A DNA stretch of 64,000 nucleotides from JADJPO01 sp046330955 (lineage in GTDB: Bacteria > Actinomycetota > Actinomycetes > Actinomycetales > Kineosporiaceae), in contig JAXLRT010000017.1 in the NCBI GenBank assembly GCA_046330955.1, forward strand, positions 71,609-135,608, given 5' to 3'. The position numbers were made by a program, and so were the translations under genes. Under the pieces are notes generated by a model, which did not search any database, was not told the DNA's origin, and was given only the letters and a program-made list of their open reading frames with translations. Below are positions 45,682-53,096 of the stretch, piece by piece (the first letter of the stretch is position 1; the number at the start of each line of letters is the position of its first letter).

Positions 45682-47106
45682 TCAGGCGCTCACGGGCTCG
45701 TGCATCGCCTGCCAGGCCGCGAACCCGCCGAGCAGGTCGGACACGTCCTCGCGTCCCTGCTGGCGCAGCAGGCTCGCGGCGACGCTGGACCGCCACCCGC
45801 CCGCGCACTGCAGGACGACGGGCCGCCCGGTCGGGATCTCGTCGAGCCGCCGGCGCAGCTCGGCCAGCGGGATGTGCAGCGAGCCGGGGATGTGCCCGCC
45901 CTCGCGCTCACCGATGTTGCGGACGTCGACCACGACCGGGGCGTCCGGCTGCTCGCCGGCGGCACCGGTGGTCAGGGCGGCGAGCTGACCGGGGGTGAGC
46001 CGGCTGCCCTGCTCGACCTGGTCCTGCCGGGCGAGCATCACGGCCGCGGGGTCGGCGAGGTAGCCGGCGACCCGGTCGAAGCCGATACGGGCCAGGCGGG
46101 TGGCCACCTCGCCCTCGCGCCCCTCGGGGGCGATCAGCACCACCTCGATGTCGGCGGTGAGCACCATGCCCGCGGTCTCGGCGAACCGGCCGTCGGCGGG
46201 CACGTTGAGCGCGCCGCACAGGTGACCGGCGGCGAACTCGGTCACGTCGCGGGTGTCCAGGACCACCGCTCCGCGCGCCAGGGCCGCCTCCAGCGCCGCG
46301 TCGTCCAGGGCCGCCGCCGGTGCCTGGTCGTCGAACACCTCGCGGTTCTTGCGGTTGAGGATGGCGTCGTAGACGAAGTACTCCGGGGCCGACGGCTGGC
46401 CCGCGGTCACCAGCGCGACGAAGTCCTGCTGCGACATGGGCTGGCAGGCGTAGTTGGTCTCGCGCTGCTCGCCGATGGTCGACTGCCGGGCAGTGGACAG
46501 GTTCTTGCCGCAGGCCGATCCGGCGCCGTGGGCGGGGAAGACCCGGACGGCGTCCGGCAGGCCCATCAGCTTGCGCTGGATCGAGTCGTACAACTGCACC
46601 CCGAGCTCGTCGGCGGTGACGCCGATCGAGGCCAGCAGGTCGGGCCGGCCGACGTCGCCGATGAACAGGGCATCGCCGGTGAGCACGCCGTAGGCGACCT
46701 CGTCGTCGGCGCGCTCGTAGACCAGCACGCTGATCGACTCGGGGGTGTGACCGGGGGTCTCCATGATCTCGAGCTCCACGGTGCCCAACGAGATGCGCTC
46801 GCCGTCGGCCAGCGAACGGGTCTCGAACTCGGCCTGGGCCACGCGGCCGTAGCCGATCCAGGCACCGGTGGCCCGGGCCAGCTCGAGGTGACCGGACAGG
46901 AAGTCGGCGTGGAAGTGGGTGTTGATCATGCCGACGATCTGCAGGCCGTGGGCGCGGGCGTCGTCCAGGTACTCGGTGATGTCGCGACGGGGGTCCACCA
47001 CGACGGCCTGGCCGGTGCCGGTGTCGCCGATCAGGTAGGAGGCCTGGGACAGGCAGTCGATGTAGTACTGGGTGAAGATCATGGTCGAGGCGGGCGTGGC
47101 AGACAT
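45682..47106 (-). CDS. Internal-start product: persulfide dioxygenase-rhodanese (CstB-like)
   Basis: Within the fused frame an ATG at 47106 (protein start MSATPASTMIFTQYYIDCL) is preceded by TCAGGAGAAGGAC, a strong ribosome site. Initiation here would give a 474-aa soluble enzyme of ordinary CstB-like size, so both fused and free forms may be made. Without the upstream stop codon the fusion may be recent, or a stop was lost in the assembly. Confidence 0.6.
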   Translation of the reverse strand: MSATPASTMIFTQYYIDCLSQASYLIGDTGTGQAVVVDPRRDITEYLDDARAHGLQIVGMINTHFHADFLSGHLELARATGAWIGYGRVAQAEFETRSLADGERISLGTVELEIMETPGHTPESISVLVYERADDEVAYGVLTGDALFIGDVGRPDLLASIGVTADELGVQLYDSIQRKLMGLPDAVRVFPAHGAGSACGKNLSTARQSTIGEQRETNYACQPMSQQDFVALVTAGQPSAPEYFVYDAILNRKNREVFDDQAPAAALDDAALEAALARGAVVLDTRDVTEFAAGHLCGALNVPADGRFAETAGMVLTADIEVVLIAPEGREGEVATRLARIGFDRVAGYLADPAAVMLARQDQVEQGSRLTPGQLAALTTGAAGEQPDAPVVVDVRNIGEREGGHIPGSLHIPLAELRRRLDEIPTGRPVVLQCAGGWRSSVAASLLRQQGREDVSDLLGGFAAWQAMHEPVSA

Positions 47107-48000
47107 GTCCTTCTCCTGACGGGTCGAGATCTGGGGCGAGCTGTGGGTCGCGATCGATGACGTGGGGGACGGCGTGCGGGTCGAGTAGAGGGCCGCGAGG
47201 CCCAGGACGGCGGCCAGTACCGCGGCGAGCCAACGGCTCGTGGCGCTCGGCAGCTGTTCGATCAGGACGAGGGCGGCGATGGCGATCACGAGGACGGCGA
47301 AGGCTCGTCGCAACGCCGCGGCGGGGATCCGACCGGTGAGGCGGCTGCCGGCGAGGCTTCCCAGCACCGCGGAGGCGGTGACGGCCAGCACCAGACCCCA
47401 GGGCAGCCGGGTGCCGGCGAGGTGACCCGCCAGCCCGGCCGTGGACTGCAGGGCGATGACCAGCAGTGAGGTGCCGACGGCGGCGGGCATCGACAGTCCG
47501 GCCACCAGCACCAGGGTCGGGACGATGACGAAACCGCCTCCGGCGCCGACGAATCCGGTCACGAGGCCGACGACGGTGCCCAGCCCGACGGCGGCGGGGA
47601 TGCGCAATTCCTCACGAGTGGAACGGGTTTCGCGCCGACCGCGCAGCATGCCGGCGGCCGCGGCGAGCATCATCAGCGCGAAGGCCACCAGCAGCACGGT
47701 GCCCGGCACCAGGGCCGATGCGCGGCCGCCCGCGTAGGCGCCGGCCATGCCCGCCAGGCCGAACACCAGCCCGGTGCGCCAGCGGACCCGGCCCTGCCGG
47801 GCGTGCGAGACCGAACCGACCGCGCTGGTCACCCCGACGATGAACAGCGAGGCGGCGGTGGCCTGGTGCGGGTCGAGCCGGCCCACGTAGACCAGCAGCG
47901 GGACGGCGAGGATCGACCCGCCGCCACCCAGCAGGCCCAGCGACACCCCGACCCCGAAGGCCAGGACGACGGTCACCGCGGCGGTCAGGGCAGGTGTCAT
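45682..48000 (-). CDS. TauE/SafE permease fused to persulfide dioxygenase-rhodanese
   Basis: One uninterrupted 772-aa frame. Residues 1-270 form an eight-span TauE/SafE anion exporter with the paired LGLLGGGGSILAVPLLV and TGFVGAGGGFVIVPTLV repeats. A Ser/Thr-rich linker of about 30 residues leads to an ETHE1-type metallo-beta-lactamase domain (THFHADFLSGH, GDALFIGDVGRPD, FPAHGAGSACG) and two rhodanese domains: the first lacks its Cys, the second has QCAGGWRSS. This is the content of a CstB plus TauE pair as one polypeptide, suggesting coupled persulfide oxidation and sulfite or thiosulfate export. ATG at 48000 overlaps a short upstream ORF; the CsoR/CstR-type operator lies at 48119. Confidence 0.75.
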   Translation of the reverse strand: MTPALTAAVTVVLAFGVGVSLGLLGGGGSILAVPLLVYVGRLDPHQATAASLFIVGVTSAVGSVSHARQGRVRWRTGLVFGLAGMAGAYAGGRASALVPGTVLLVAFALMMLAAAAGMLRGRRETRSTREELRIPAAVGLGTVVGLVTGFVGAGGGFVIVPTLVLVAGLSMPAAVGTSLLVIALQSTAGLAGHLAGTRLPWGLVLAVTASAVLGSLAGSRLTGRIPAAALRRAFAVLVIAIAALVLIEQLPSATSRWLAAVLAAVLGLAALYSTRTPSPTSSIATHSSPQISTRQEKDMSATPASTMIFTQYYIDCLSQASYLIGDTGTGQAVVVDPRRDITEYLDDARAHGLQIVGMINTHFHADFLSGHLELARATGAWIGYGRVAQAEFETRSLADGERISLGTVELEIMETPGHTPESISVLVYERADDEVAYGVLTGDALFIGDVGRPDLLASIGVTADELGVQLYDSIQRKLMGLPDAVRVFPAHGAGSACGKNLSTARQSTIGEQRETNYACQPMSQQDFVALVTAGQPSAPEYFVYDAILNRKNREVFDDQAPAAALDDAALEAALARGAVVLDTRDVTEFAAGHLCGALNVPADGRFAETAGMVLTADIEVVLIAPEGREGEVATRLARIGFDRVAGYLADPAAVMLARQDQVEQGSRLTPGQLAALTTGAAGEQPDAPVVVDVRNIGEREGGHIPGSLHIPLAELRRRLDEIPTGRPVVLQCAGGWRSSVAASLLRQQGREDVSDLLGGFAAWQAMHEPVSA

Positions 48001-48038
48001 GGCTGGATCACGGCATCGATCTCGAGCTGGCTGCTCAC
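47997..48038 (-). CDS. 13-residue leader ORF upstream of the permease
   Basis: GTG at 48038 with GAGGAG 7 nt upstream encodes MSSQLEIDAVIQP and stops in an ATGA overlap with the permease start. The permease ATG itself lacks a Shine-Dalgarno, so ribosomes may arrive by coupling from this short ORF. It could also be the stub of a lost gene. Confidence 0.45.
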   Translation of the reverse strand: MSSQLEIDAVIQP

Positions 48039-48086
48039 GGAGGCTCTCCTCGTTCACGACAAGTATCCGGCGTTGCGGATGTACGT

Positions 48087-48115
48087 ACATTATGCGAACC
48101 CAGGCGACCTGGCAA
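48087..48115 (-). promoter_or_regulatory. Promoter of the permease-dioxygenase gene
   Basis: Minus-strand TTGCCA (48110-48115), 17-bp spacer, TAATGT (48087-48092). The operator at 48119-48134 lies 3 bp upstream of the -35. The -10 overlaps the 12-bp palindrome ATGTACGTACAT (48079-48090). Confidence 0.6.
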
Positions 48116-48118
48116 GAG

Positions 48119-48134
48119 ATACCTCGGGGGGTAT
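48119..48134 (-). promoter_or_regulatory. ATACCT-N4-GGGTAT operator (CsoR/CstR-type)
   Basis: ATACCTCGGGGGGTAT, almost identical to 42314-42329. Position next to the -35 fits repression or regulated access by a CsoR-family persulfide or metal sensor that is not encoded in the window. Confidence 0.62.
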
Positions 48135-48218
48135 GCCTGCGCATCACCCGCTTGCGCCGGTGGGCTCGCCGTCCGCACCATGGCCTTCGACCATCGGCCC
48201 AGATCAAGGACGTCCACG

Positions 48219-48506
48219 GTGCAGCTGACAGCCAGTTTCCATGCCCGGCCGGGCCACGAGAGCGTCGTCCGTGACCTTCTGGCGGCCTACGCAGCCGTCG
48301 TTCGGACGACCGACGGGACGATCCTGTTCGAGCCGAGCACCGTGGCCGGGCACGCCGAGCACTTCGTCGTCTTCGAGCGGTATCGCGACCAGGCCGCCTT
48401 CGAGGCGCACCTGGCGGCGGCGGAGAACAAGACCTTCAACGCCGACCTGGCCGCGCACATCCTGGGCGAGGTGCACCTGCAGTTCCTCGACCCGCTCGCG
48501 CCGTGA
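48219..48506 (+). CDS. Putative quinol monooxygenase (ABM domain)
   Basis: A 95-aa antibiotic biosynthesis monooxygenase-fold protein (LTASFHARPGHESVVRDLLA, FVVFERYRDQAAFEAHL). These dimeric ferredoxin-like proteins include YgiN-type quinol monooxygenases. GTG at 48219 with AAGGA upstream. It diverges from the permease-dioxygenase gene and might share its operator region; quinone or sulfide stress response is only a suggestion. Confidence 0.82.
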   Translation: MQLTASFHARPGHESVVRDLLAAYAAVVRTTDGTILFEPSTVAGHAEHFVVFERYRDQAAFEAHLAAAENKTFNADLAAHILGEVHLQFLDPLAP

Positions 48507-48529
48507 TGGCGTGATCGATCCGTGACAAG

Positions 48530-49636
48530 GTGGCCCTCGTGGAGGACGAGACGTACCCGGGCCGGCTCTTCGGGGCGGATCCCGGCACGAGGCACTGGCG
48601 TGACCTGGTCGGTCACCCCGAACAGGTCGCGGGTGTCGAGCTGGTGGAGTTGCTCGACGGGGATGCTCGCGGCGTCCGGGTGGCGCGGTTACGGACCGGT
48701 GAGATCGACGTCGACGTCCTGGTCGACCGGGCGTTGGACATCTCCCGGGCGAGCGTGCGCGGCGTCCCGGTGGGGTGGCTCTCGCCGGCCGGGGTCCGGA
48801 ACGCGGCGTTCGTCGAGCCTTATGGCCTCGGCCCCCTGCGCACCTTCACCGGTGGGCTGCTGACCACCTGCGGGCTCGATCACGTACACGCCCCGGCGGA
48901 CGCGCCCGACCTCTACGGGCCGCCGGGCGGCCCTCGGCGCCACCACCCGCTGCACGGGCGGATCGCGACCGCTCAGGCACGGCTGACCCGCCTGGATCTC
49001 GACGGCGCCACCCTGGTCGTCGAGGGGGAGGTGCGCCAGGCGATGCCGTTCGGCGAGCACCTGGTGCTGCGCCGCCGGCTGGAGGCCGATCTGGGGGGTC
49101 GCACGCTGCGGATCCGCGACCGGGTGCGCAACGACGGCCATGTGCCGACTCCGTTGGCGGTGCTCTACCACCTCAATGTCGGCTGGCCCGTGGTGTCGCC
49201 TCGGGCCCGGGTGAGCGCCACCGTGGGCGAGCCCACGGTTCGTCTGGGCAGCGCCGGCCGGCGGGACTGGCGGCGAGTGCCCGAGCCGGAACCCGCTGCG
49301 GTCGAAGCGGTCTGGGAGCACTCACCGCAGCCCGGGGACGACGGCTGGTGCCGGGCCGCGGTCGTCACCGACGACCTCGGGGACGGTCGGGCCGCCGGCC
49401 TGCTGGTGTCGTGGGACACCGCGACCCTGCCTCACCTGGCGCAGTGGCTGATGCCCGCCCCAGGGATGTACGTGACGGCCATCGAACCCTCGACCGTCGG
49501 GGTGGGTGGGGTCGCGGCGGCCCGGGATGCCGGCACCCTGCGGCTGCTCGAGCCGGGCGAGGACGTGCTGCTCAGGGTGGATCTGCGGTTGCTGCACGGG
49601 CCGGACGACGTGGCGGCGGCGCCCACAGGTCGGTGA
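48530..49636 (+). CDS. DUF4432 / aldose 1-epimerase-like protein
   Basis: A 368-aa galactose-mutarotase-fold protein of the DUF4432 type (VDVLVDRALDISRASVRGVPVGWLSP; split motifs RRHHPLHGRIA and LYHLNVGWPVV). The His residues in HPLHGR are in the mutarotase active-site position. Probably isomerises or binds a free sugar. GTG start at 48530 (alternative 48539). The last 65 nt overlap the convergent racemase-family gene. Confidence 0.8.
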   Translation: MALVEDETYPGRLFGADPGTRHWRDLVGHPEQVAGVELVELLDGDARGVRVARLRTGEIDVDVLVDRALDISRASVRGVPVGWLSPAGVRNAAFVEPYGLGPLRTFTGGLLTTCGLDHVHAPADAPDLYGPPGGPRRHHPLHGRIATAQARLTRLDLDGATLVVEGEVRQAMPFGEHLVLRRRLEADLGGRTLRIRDRVRNDGHVPTPLAVLYHLNVGWPVVSPRARVSATVGEPTVRLGSAGRRDWRRVPEPEPAAVEAVWEHSPQPGDDGWCRAAVVTDDLGDGRAAGLLVSWDTATLPHLAQWLMPAPGMYVTAIEPSTVGVGGVAAARDAGTLRLLEPGEDVLLRVDLRLLHGPDDVAAAPTGR

Positions 49637-50681
49637 CGGTGTATCCCGTCGGGTAGGGATCGCTGGGGTGGAGCTGCCAGGTGGCGCGGCCCGTCACCCA
49701 GGTGCGACCGGTGACCGTGGGCAGCACCGCGGCCGTCCCGGCCACGTCGGTGGTCCCGACGAGGCGACCGACGAACAGGCTGTCGATGATGCTGCGATGC
49801 CGGAACTCCTCGTCGAGGGCGAGCTCACCGCGGGCGTGCAACGCGGCCATGCGAGCGCAGGTTCCGGTGCCGCACGGTGATCGGTCGAGGATGCCGGTCC
49901 AGGTGGCCGGGTCCTCGGGCAGCAGTGGGTCCTGGGTGAGCACCACCGTGTTGCGCGAGTCGATGCCGGGTTGCCGCGGGCCGGAGTGCAGCATCACCAG
50001 GGAGATCTCGTCGATGTCCGGATTGACCGGGTGGCGGACCGAGACCTGTTCGCGGGCAGCCAGCTTCACCAGGGCGCCGACGCGAGCGAGCTCCCGGCCG
50101 CGGGCCGGGTCGAGATCGATGCCGCAGTCGGACGCCGCGGCCTGCACGAAGAACTGACCGCCGAAGACGACGTCGACCGACACCGTCCCCAGCGTCGGCA
50201 CCTCGAGGGGCAGGTCCAGCCCGACCACGAACGAGGGAACGTTGGCGACCGTGACGGCGGTAACTCGGTTGTCCTCGAGCTGCGCCCGGGCCTGCACGGT
50301 GCCGACCGCGGTGTCGATCGTGACGTCGAGGGTCGGGCCGGTCGGGGTGAGCAGCCCCGCCTCGACCGCTGCCGCGACGGCGCACATGGTGTTGCTGCCC
50401 GACATCGGGGTGAAGCCGCCCTGTTCGAGCACGATGACACCGAGGTCGGCGCCGGGGGTGACCGGCGGGACCAGCAGCACGGCACACAACGCCGGGTACC
50501 CCCGAGGTTCGTGTAACAGCAACTCCCGCAACGGGTGCAGCCGCTCTCGGCACGAGGCGAAGCGCTCCGCCATGGTGTCGCCCTCGACCAGGTGCGCGGC
50601 GTCCAGCACGACGCGTCCAGGCTCGCCCTCGGCGTGGACCTCGATGGTGTGCAGGGCAAGCAGGGATGACACCGAGCTCAC
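49572..50681 (-). CDS. Proline racemase family protein (hydroxyproline epimerase / trans-3-hydroxyproline dehydratase type)
   Basis: A 369-aa two-lobed enzyme. The first catalytic motif reads PMSGSNTMC, so the usual first Cys is Ser94; the second motif SPCGTGTCARMA keeps its Cys. Ser/Cys members have been linked to trans-3-hydroxy-L-proline dehydration and weak 4-hydroxyproline epimerisation (recalled from family studies). Start overlaps the DapA-family gene by 4 nt, in a three-gene operon that fits hydroxyproline breakdown. Confidence 0.85.
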   Translation of the reverse strand: MSSVSSLLALHTIEVHAEGEPGRVVLDAAHLVEGDTMAERFASCRERLHPLRELLLHEPRGYPALCAVLLVPPVTPGADLGVIVLEQGGFTPMSGSNTMCAVAAAVEAGLLTPTGPTLDVTIDTAVGTVQARAQLEDNRVTAVTVANVPSFVVGLDLPLEVPTLGTVSVDVVFGGQFFVQAAASDCGIDLDPARGRELARVGALVKLAAREQVSVRHPVNPDIDEISLVMLHSGPRQPGIDSRNTVVLTQDPLLPEDPATWTGILDRSPCGTGTCARMAALHARGELALDEEFRHRSIIDSLFVGRLVGTTDVAGTAAVLPTVTGRTWVTGRATWQLHPSDPYPTGYTVTDLWAPPPRRPARAATADPP

Positions 50682-51589
50682 CCCTTCGGCACCTGGCCGG
50701 CGGCGGTCAGGATGGCGGTGAAGCGCTCCCGCTGCGCGGTCGTCAAGGGCTGCAACGGGGCTCGGGTCGGCCCGGCGGAGTGGCCGACGATGTCGAGCCC
50801 GGCCTTGATGCCGGCGGCGTAGTCGACCGACTCGAGGAAGTCACTGATCGCCCAGAGGTGCCGCCACTGCTCGCGTGCCGCGGGCAGGTCGCCCTCGACG
50901 GCCAGCGTGTTCCAGAACTGGACGGCGAGCTCGGGCACGATGCTCGCGGCCCCCCACACCGACCCCTTGGCCCCGGAGGCGATCCCGAAGAAGGTCAACG
51001 TGTCCCAGCCGTTGAACGCGGTGATCCGATCGCCGTGGACGACGAGCAGCTCGGCGAGCCCGACGGCGTCCCCGGAGGTGTCCTTCAGGTAGTCCAGGCC
51101 CGGGATGTCCCCGAGCTGCGCGAGCTGGGCGGCCGACAGCTGGGTGCCGGTCGCGGAGGGGATGTTGTAGTAGACGGCCGGGATGGTGATCGACCCGGTG
51201 ACCGCGGTCACGAAGGTGACCAGTCCGTCCCAGCCCATCCCGCCGTAGAACGGCGGCAGCAGCATGATGGCGTCCGCGCCGGCAGCCTCGGCGTGCCGGG
51301 CCAGCGAGACGGCCTCGGCCGTCGACAGTGCCCCGACCCCGGCCACCACCGGGACCCGATGATCGATCGCCTCGACCCAGGCGGTCATCACGCGCCGGTA
51401 CTCCGCCGGGGTCAGGGTCGAGAACTCACCCGTCGACCCGGTGGCCACCACCCCGTGCAGGCCGCCGGCCACGAGTCGGTCGGCCTGGGCGCGCAGGTTC
51501 ACCTCGTCCACCGCGGTGCCGTCGGGGGTGAAGGGAGTGGGGACGGCGGCGATGATGCCGTGCAGGTCGGCGGTACGTCGGGTGGTCAC
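50678..51589 (-). CDS. Dihydrodipicolinate synthase family lyase (candidate pyrroline-4-hydroxy-2-carboxylate deaminase)
   Basis: A 303-aa class I aldolase-fold enzyme. GSTGEFSTLTPAE, the catalytic Tyr in AVYYNIPSATG and the Schiff-base Lys in LDYLKDTSGD are visible. Next to a proline racemase-family gene and a flavin amino acid oxidase, the likely reaction is deamination of 1-pyrroline-4-hydroxy-2-carboxylate to 2-oxoglutarate semialdehyde; other 2-keto-acid lyase activities are possible. GTG at 51589 with AGAGGA upstream; the longer frame is unsupported. Confidence 0.87.
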   Translation of the reverse strand: MTTRRTADLHGIIAAVPTPFTPDGTAVDEVNLRAQADRLVAGGLHGVVATGSTGEFSTLTPAEYRRVMTAWVEAIDHRVPVVAGVGALSTAEAVSLARHAEAAGADAIMLLPPFYGGMGWDGLVTFVTAVTGSITIPAVYYNIPSATGTQLSAAQLAQLGDIPGLDYLKDTSGDAVGLAELLVVHGDRITAFNGWDTLTFFGIASGAKGSVWGAASIVPELAVQFWNTLAVEGDLPAAREQWRHLWAISDFLESVDYAAGIKAGLDIVGHSAGPTRAPLQPLTTAQRERFTAILTAAGQVPKG

Positions 51590-51644
51590 CGTGGATCCTC
51601 TCGCGAACTGCTCGATGGTGGAAGATGGTGCACGACAAGGCTTT

Positions 51645-52886
51645 TCAGAAACGTGCCGGATCGAAGGGGAGCAGCTCGGGGCGCCGGATGCCGTGGAGCA
51701 CGAGGTCGGTGAGCGCGAGGGCGCTGCCGGCCGCAAGGGTGACCCCGAGCATGCCGTGCCCGGTGCTGACGTAGGCGTTGTCCAGGCCCGGGAAGGCGCC
51801 GATCACCGGCAGGCCGTCGGGGGTCATGGGTCGCATCCCCGCCTGCGGTCGCAGCGGGCCGGTGGATGGCTGCCAGCCACGCAGGTAATCCTGTGGCCCG
51901 CGCAGGATCGCGGCGACCCGTACCTCGTTGACGTTCTCGTCGAGGCCGGCGAACTCCATGGTCCCGGCGAGCCGCAGCCGATCGGCGAACGGCGTCAGGG
52001 CCACCTTGACGTCCGACAAGTTGGTGGCGCTGCGTAGCGGAAGCGGGTCGACGTCCACGCTGTAACCTTTGCCCGGGCGCACCGGCAGGCGGTGTCCGAG
52101 CCGGGCGGACAGCTCCGCGGTCCAAGCCCCGGTGGCGAGCACGAAGGTGTCGCCCTCGTACATCCCAGACGGCGTATGGACGGCGGTCAGCCGGCGCCGT
52201 CCGGAGCCCTCGCGAACGTCGGCGCGCTCGACCCGGGCGTTCTCGACGATCCGAACGCCCTTCTCTTGCAAGCGTTTGTGGAGTGCGGCGACGAACGCCC
52301 GAGGATCCAGATGGCGTTCGGTGGGGAAGAAGATGCCGCCGCACACCCGATCGGTGAGCAGCGGCTCGTGAGCGCGGACGTCGTCCCCGACGAGCACCTG
52401 GGGGTCGAGGTCGTGTTCCCGTACCAGATCGAGGTTGTGGAGGTGGTGGTCGAGGTTCTCCCGCTGGGTGAAGGCCATCAGCAGGCCCGCGGTGTGCAGC
52501 TCGTAGTCCATGCCATCGGCCCGGTACTCATCGAGTAGGTGGCCGGTGTTCTGCGCCAGCTGCAGGTGGGCGAGGAACCCGGCGCGCTGGTGGCGATCGG
52601 TGCAGTGTCGCCACATCTGCAGCATGAAGCCGATGAAGTGTGGATCCAGGGAGGGTCGGATGTAGACCGGGCTGTCGGGTCGCAGCATCCACCTCAGGGT
52701 CTGGACGACGACCTTGGGGCCGGGCACCGGCATGGCCTCGGCCGGGACGAACCAGCCGGCGTTCACCGCGGACGCGCCCCTGCCCGTGGCTCGCGCGTCG
52801 AGCACCGTGACGTCCGTGCCGTCCCGGGCGAGGTGGTAGGCCGTCGTGAGGCCGATGATCCCGCCACCGATCACCACTGAGTGCAT
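51645..52886 (-). CDS. FAD-dependent D-amino acid dehydrogenase/oxidase (DadA family)
   Basis: A 413-aa flavoprotein: HSVVIGGGIIGLTTAYHLA at the N-terminus (GxGxxG), the FAD-contacting VLDARATGRGASAVNAGW, and the C-terminal GHGMLGVTLAAGSA. In this cluster it probably oxidises cis-4-hydroxy-D-proline to the pyrroline taken by the DapA-family enzyme. ATG at 52886 with GGGAGG upstream; divergent from the lipoprotein gene. Confidence 0.87.
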   Translation of the reverse strand: MHSVVIGGGIIGLTTAYHLARDGTDVTVLDARATGRGASAVNAGWFVPAEAMPVPGPKVVVQTLRWMLRPDSPVYIRPSLDPHFIGFMLQMWRHCTDRHQRAGFLAHLQLAQNTGHLLDEYRADGMDYELHTAGLLMAFTQRENLDHHLHNLDLVREHDLDPQVLVGDDVRAHEPLLTDRVCGGIFFPTERHLDPRAFVAALHKRLQEKGVRIVENARVERADVREGSGRRRLTAVHTPSGMYEGDTFVLATGAWTAELSARLGHRLPVRPGKGYSVDVDPLPLRSATNLSDVKVALTPFADRLRLAGTMEFAGLDENVNEVRVAAILRGPQDYLRGWQPSTGPLRPQAGMRPMTPDGLPVIGAFPGLDNAYVSTGHGMLGVTLAAGSALALTDLVLHGIRRPELLPFDPARF

Positions 52887-52979
52887 CGGGCACGCCTCCC
52901 GGTGTCGTAGCGGCTCTCTCGTCACCCTGTCGGGGTCATGGATCTCGTCAGCTCTTTCGAGCGCGAATCGTGACCAAAT

Positions 52980-52992
52980 ATTGTCTGACAAC
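52980..52992. promoter_or_regulatory. ATTGTC-T-GACAAC operator half of a twin site
   Basis: ATTGTCTGACAAC, 4 bp upstream of a GTGACA -35-like box (52997-53002). Nearly identical to the site at 53032-53044; 52 bp apart, close to five helical turns. Fits a FadR/VanR-type GntR regulator. Confidence 0.6.
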
Positions 52993-52996
52993 CTTC

Positions 52997-53025
52997 GTGA
53001 CACTATGCCGCCACGAGGCTATGGT
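52997..53025 (+). promoter_or_regulatory. Promoter of the substrate-binding protein gene
   Basis: GTGACA (52997-53002), 17-bp spacer, TATGGT (53020-53025). The predicted start lies inside the second operator. Confidence 0.5.
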
Positions 53026-53031
53026 CAACCG

Positions 53032-53044
53032 ATTGTCAGACAAT
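53032..53044. promoter_or_regulatory. ATTGTC-A-GACAAT operator
   Basis: Perfect 13-bp palindrome ATTGTCAGACAAT covering the predicted transcription start of the lipoprotein gene, the second of the twin sites. Confidence 0.65.
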
Positions 53045-53096
53045 GACGTCGAGATCGTCCGACCTCGACGTGGCCCGGTCGCTCGAAAGGCACGCG

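Noticed and set aside
48079..48090. 12-bp palindrome ATGTACGTACAT as an independent operator
   Set aside because: It overlaps the predicted -10 of the permease gene and has no second copy; the ATACCT-GGGTAT site is the better regulatory candidate.
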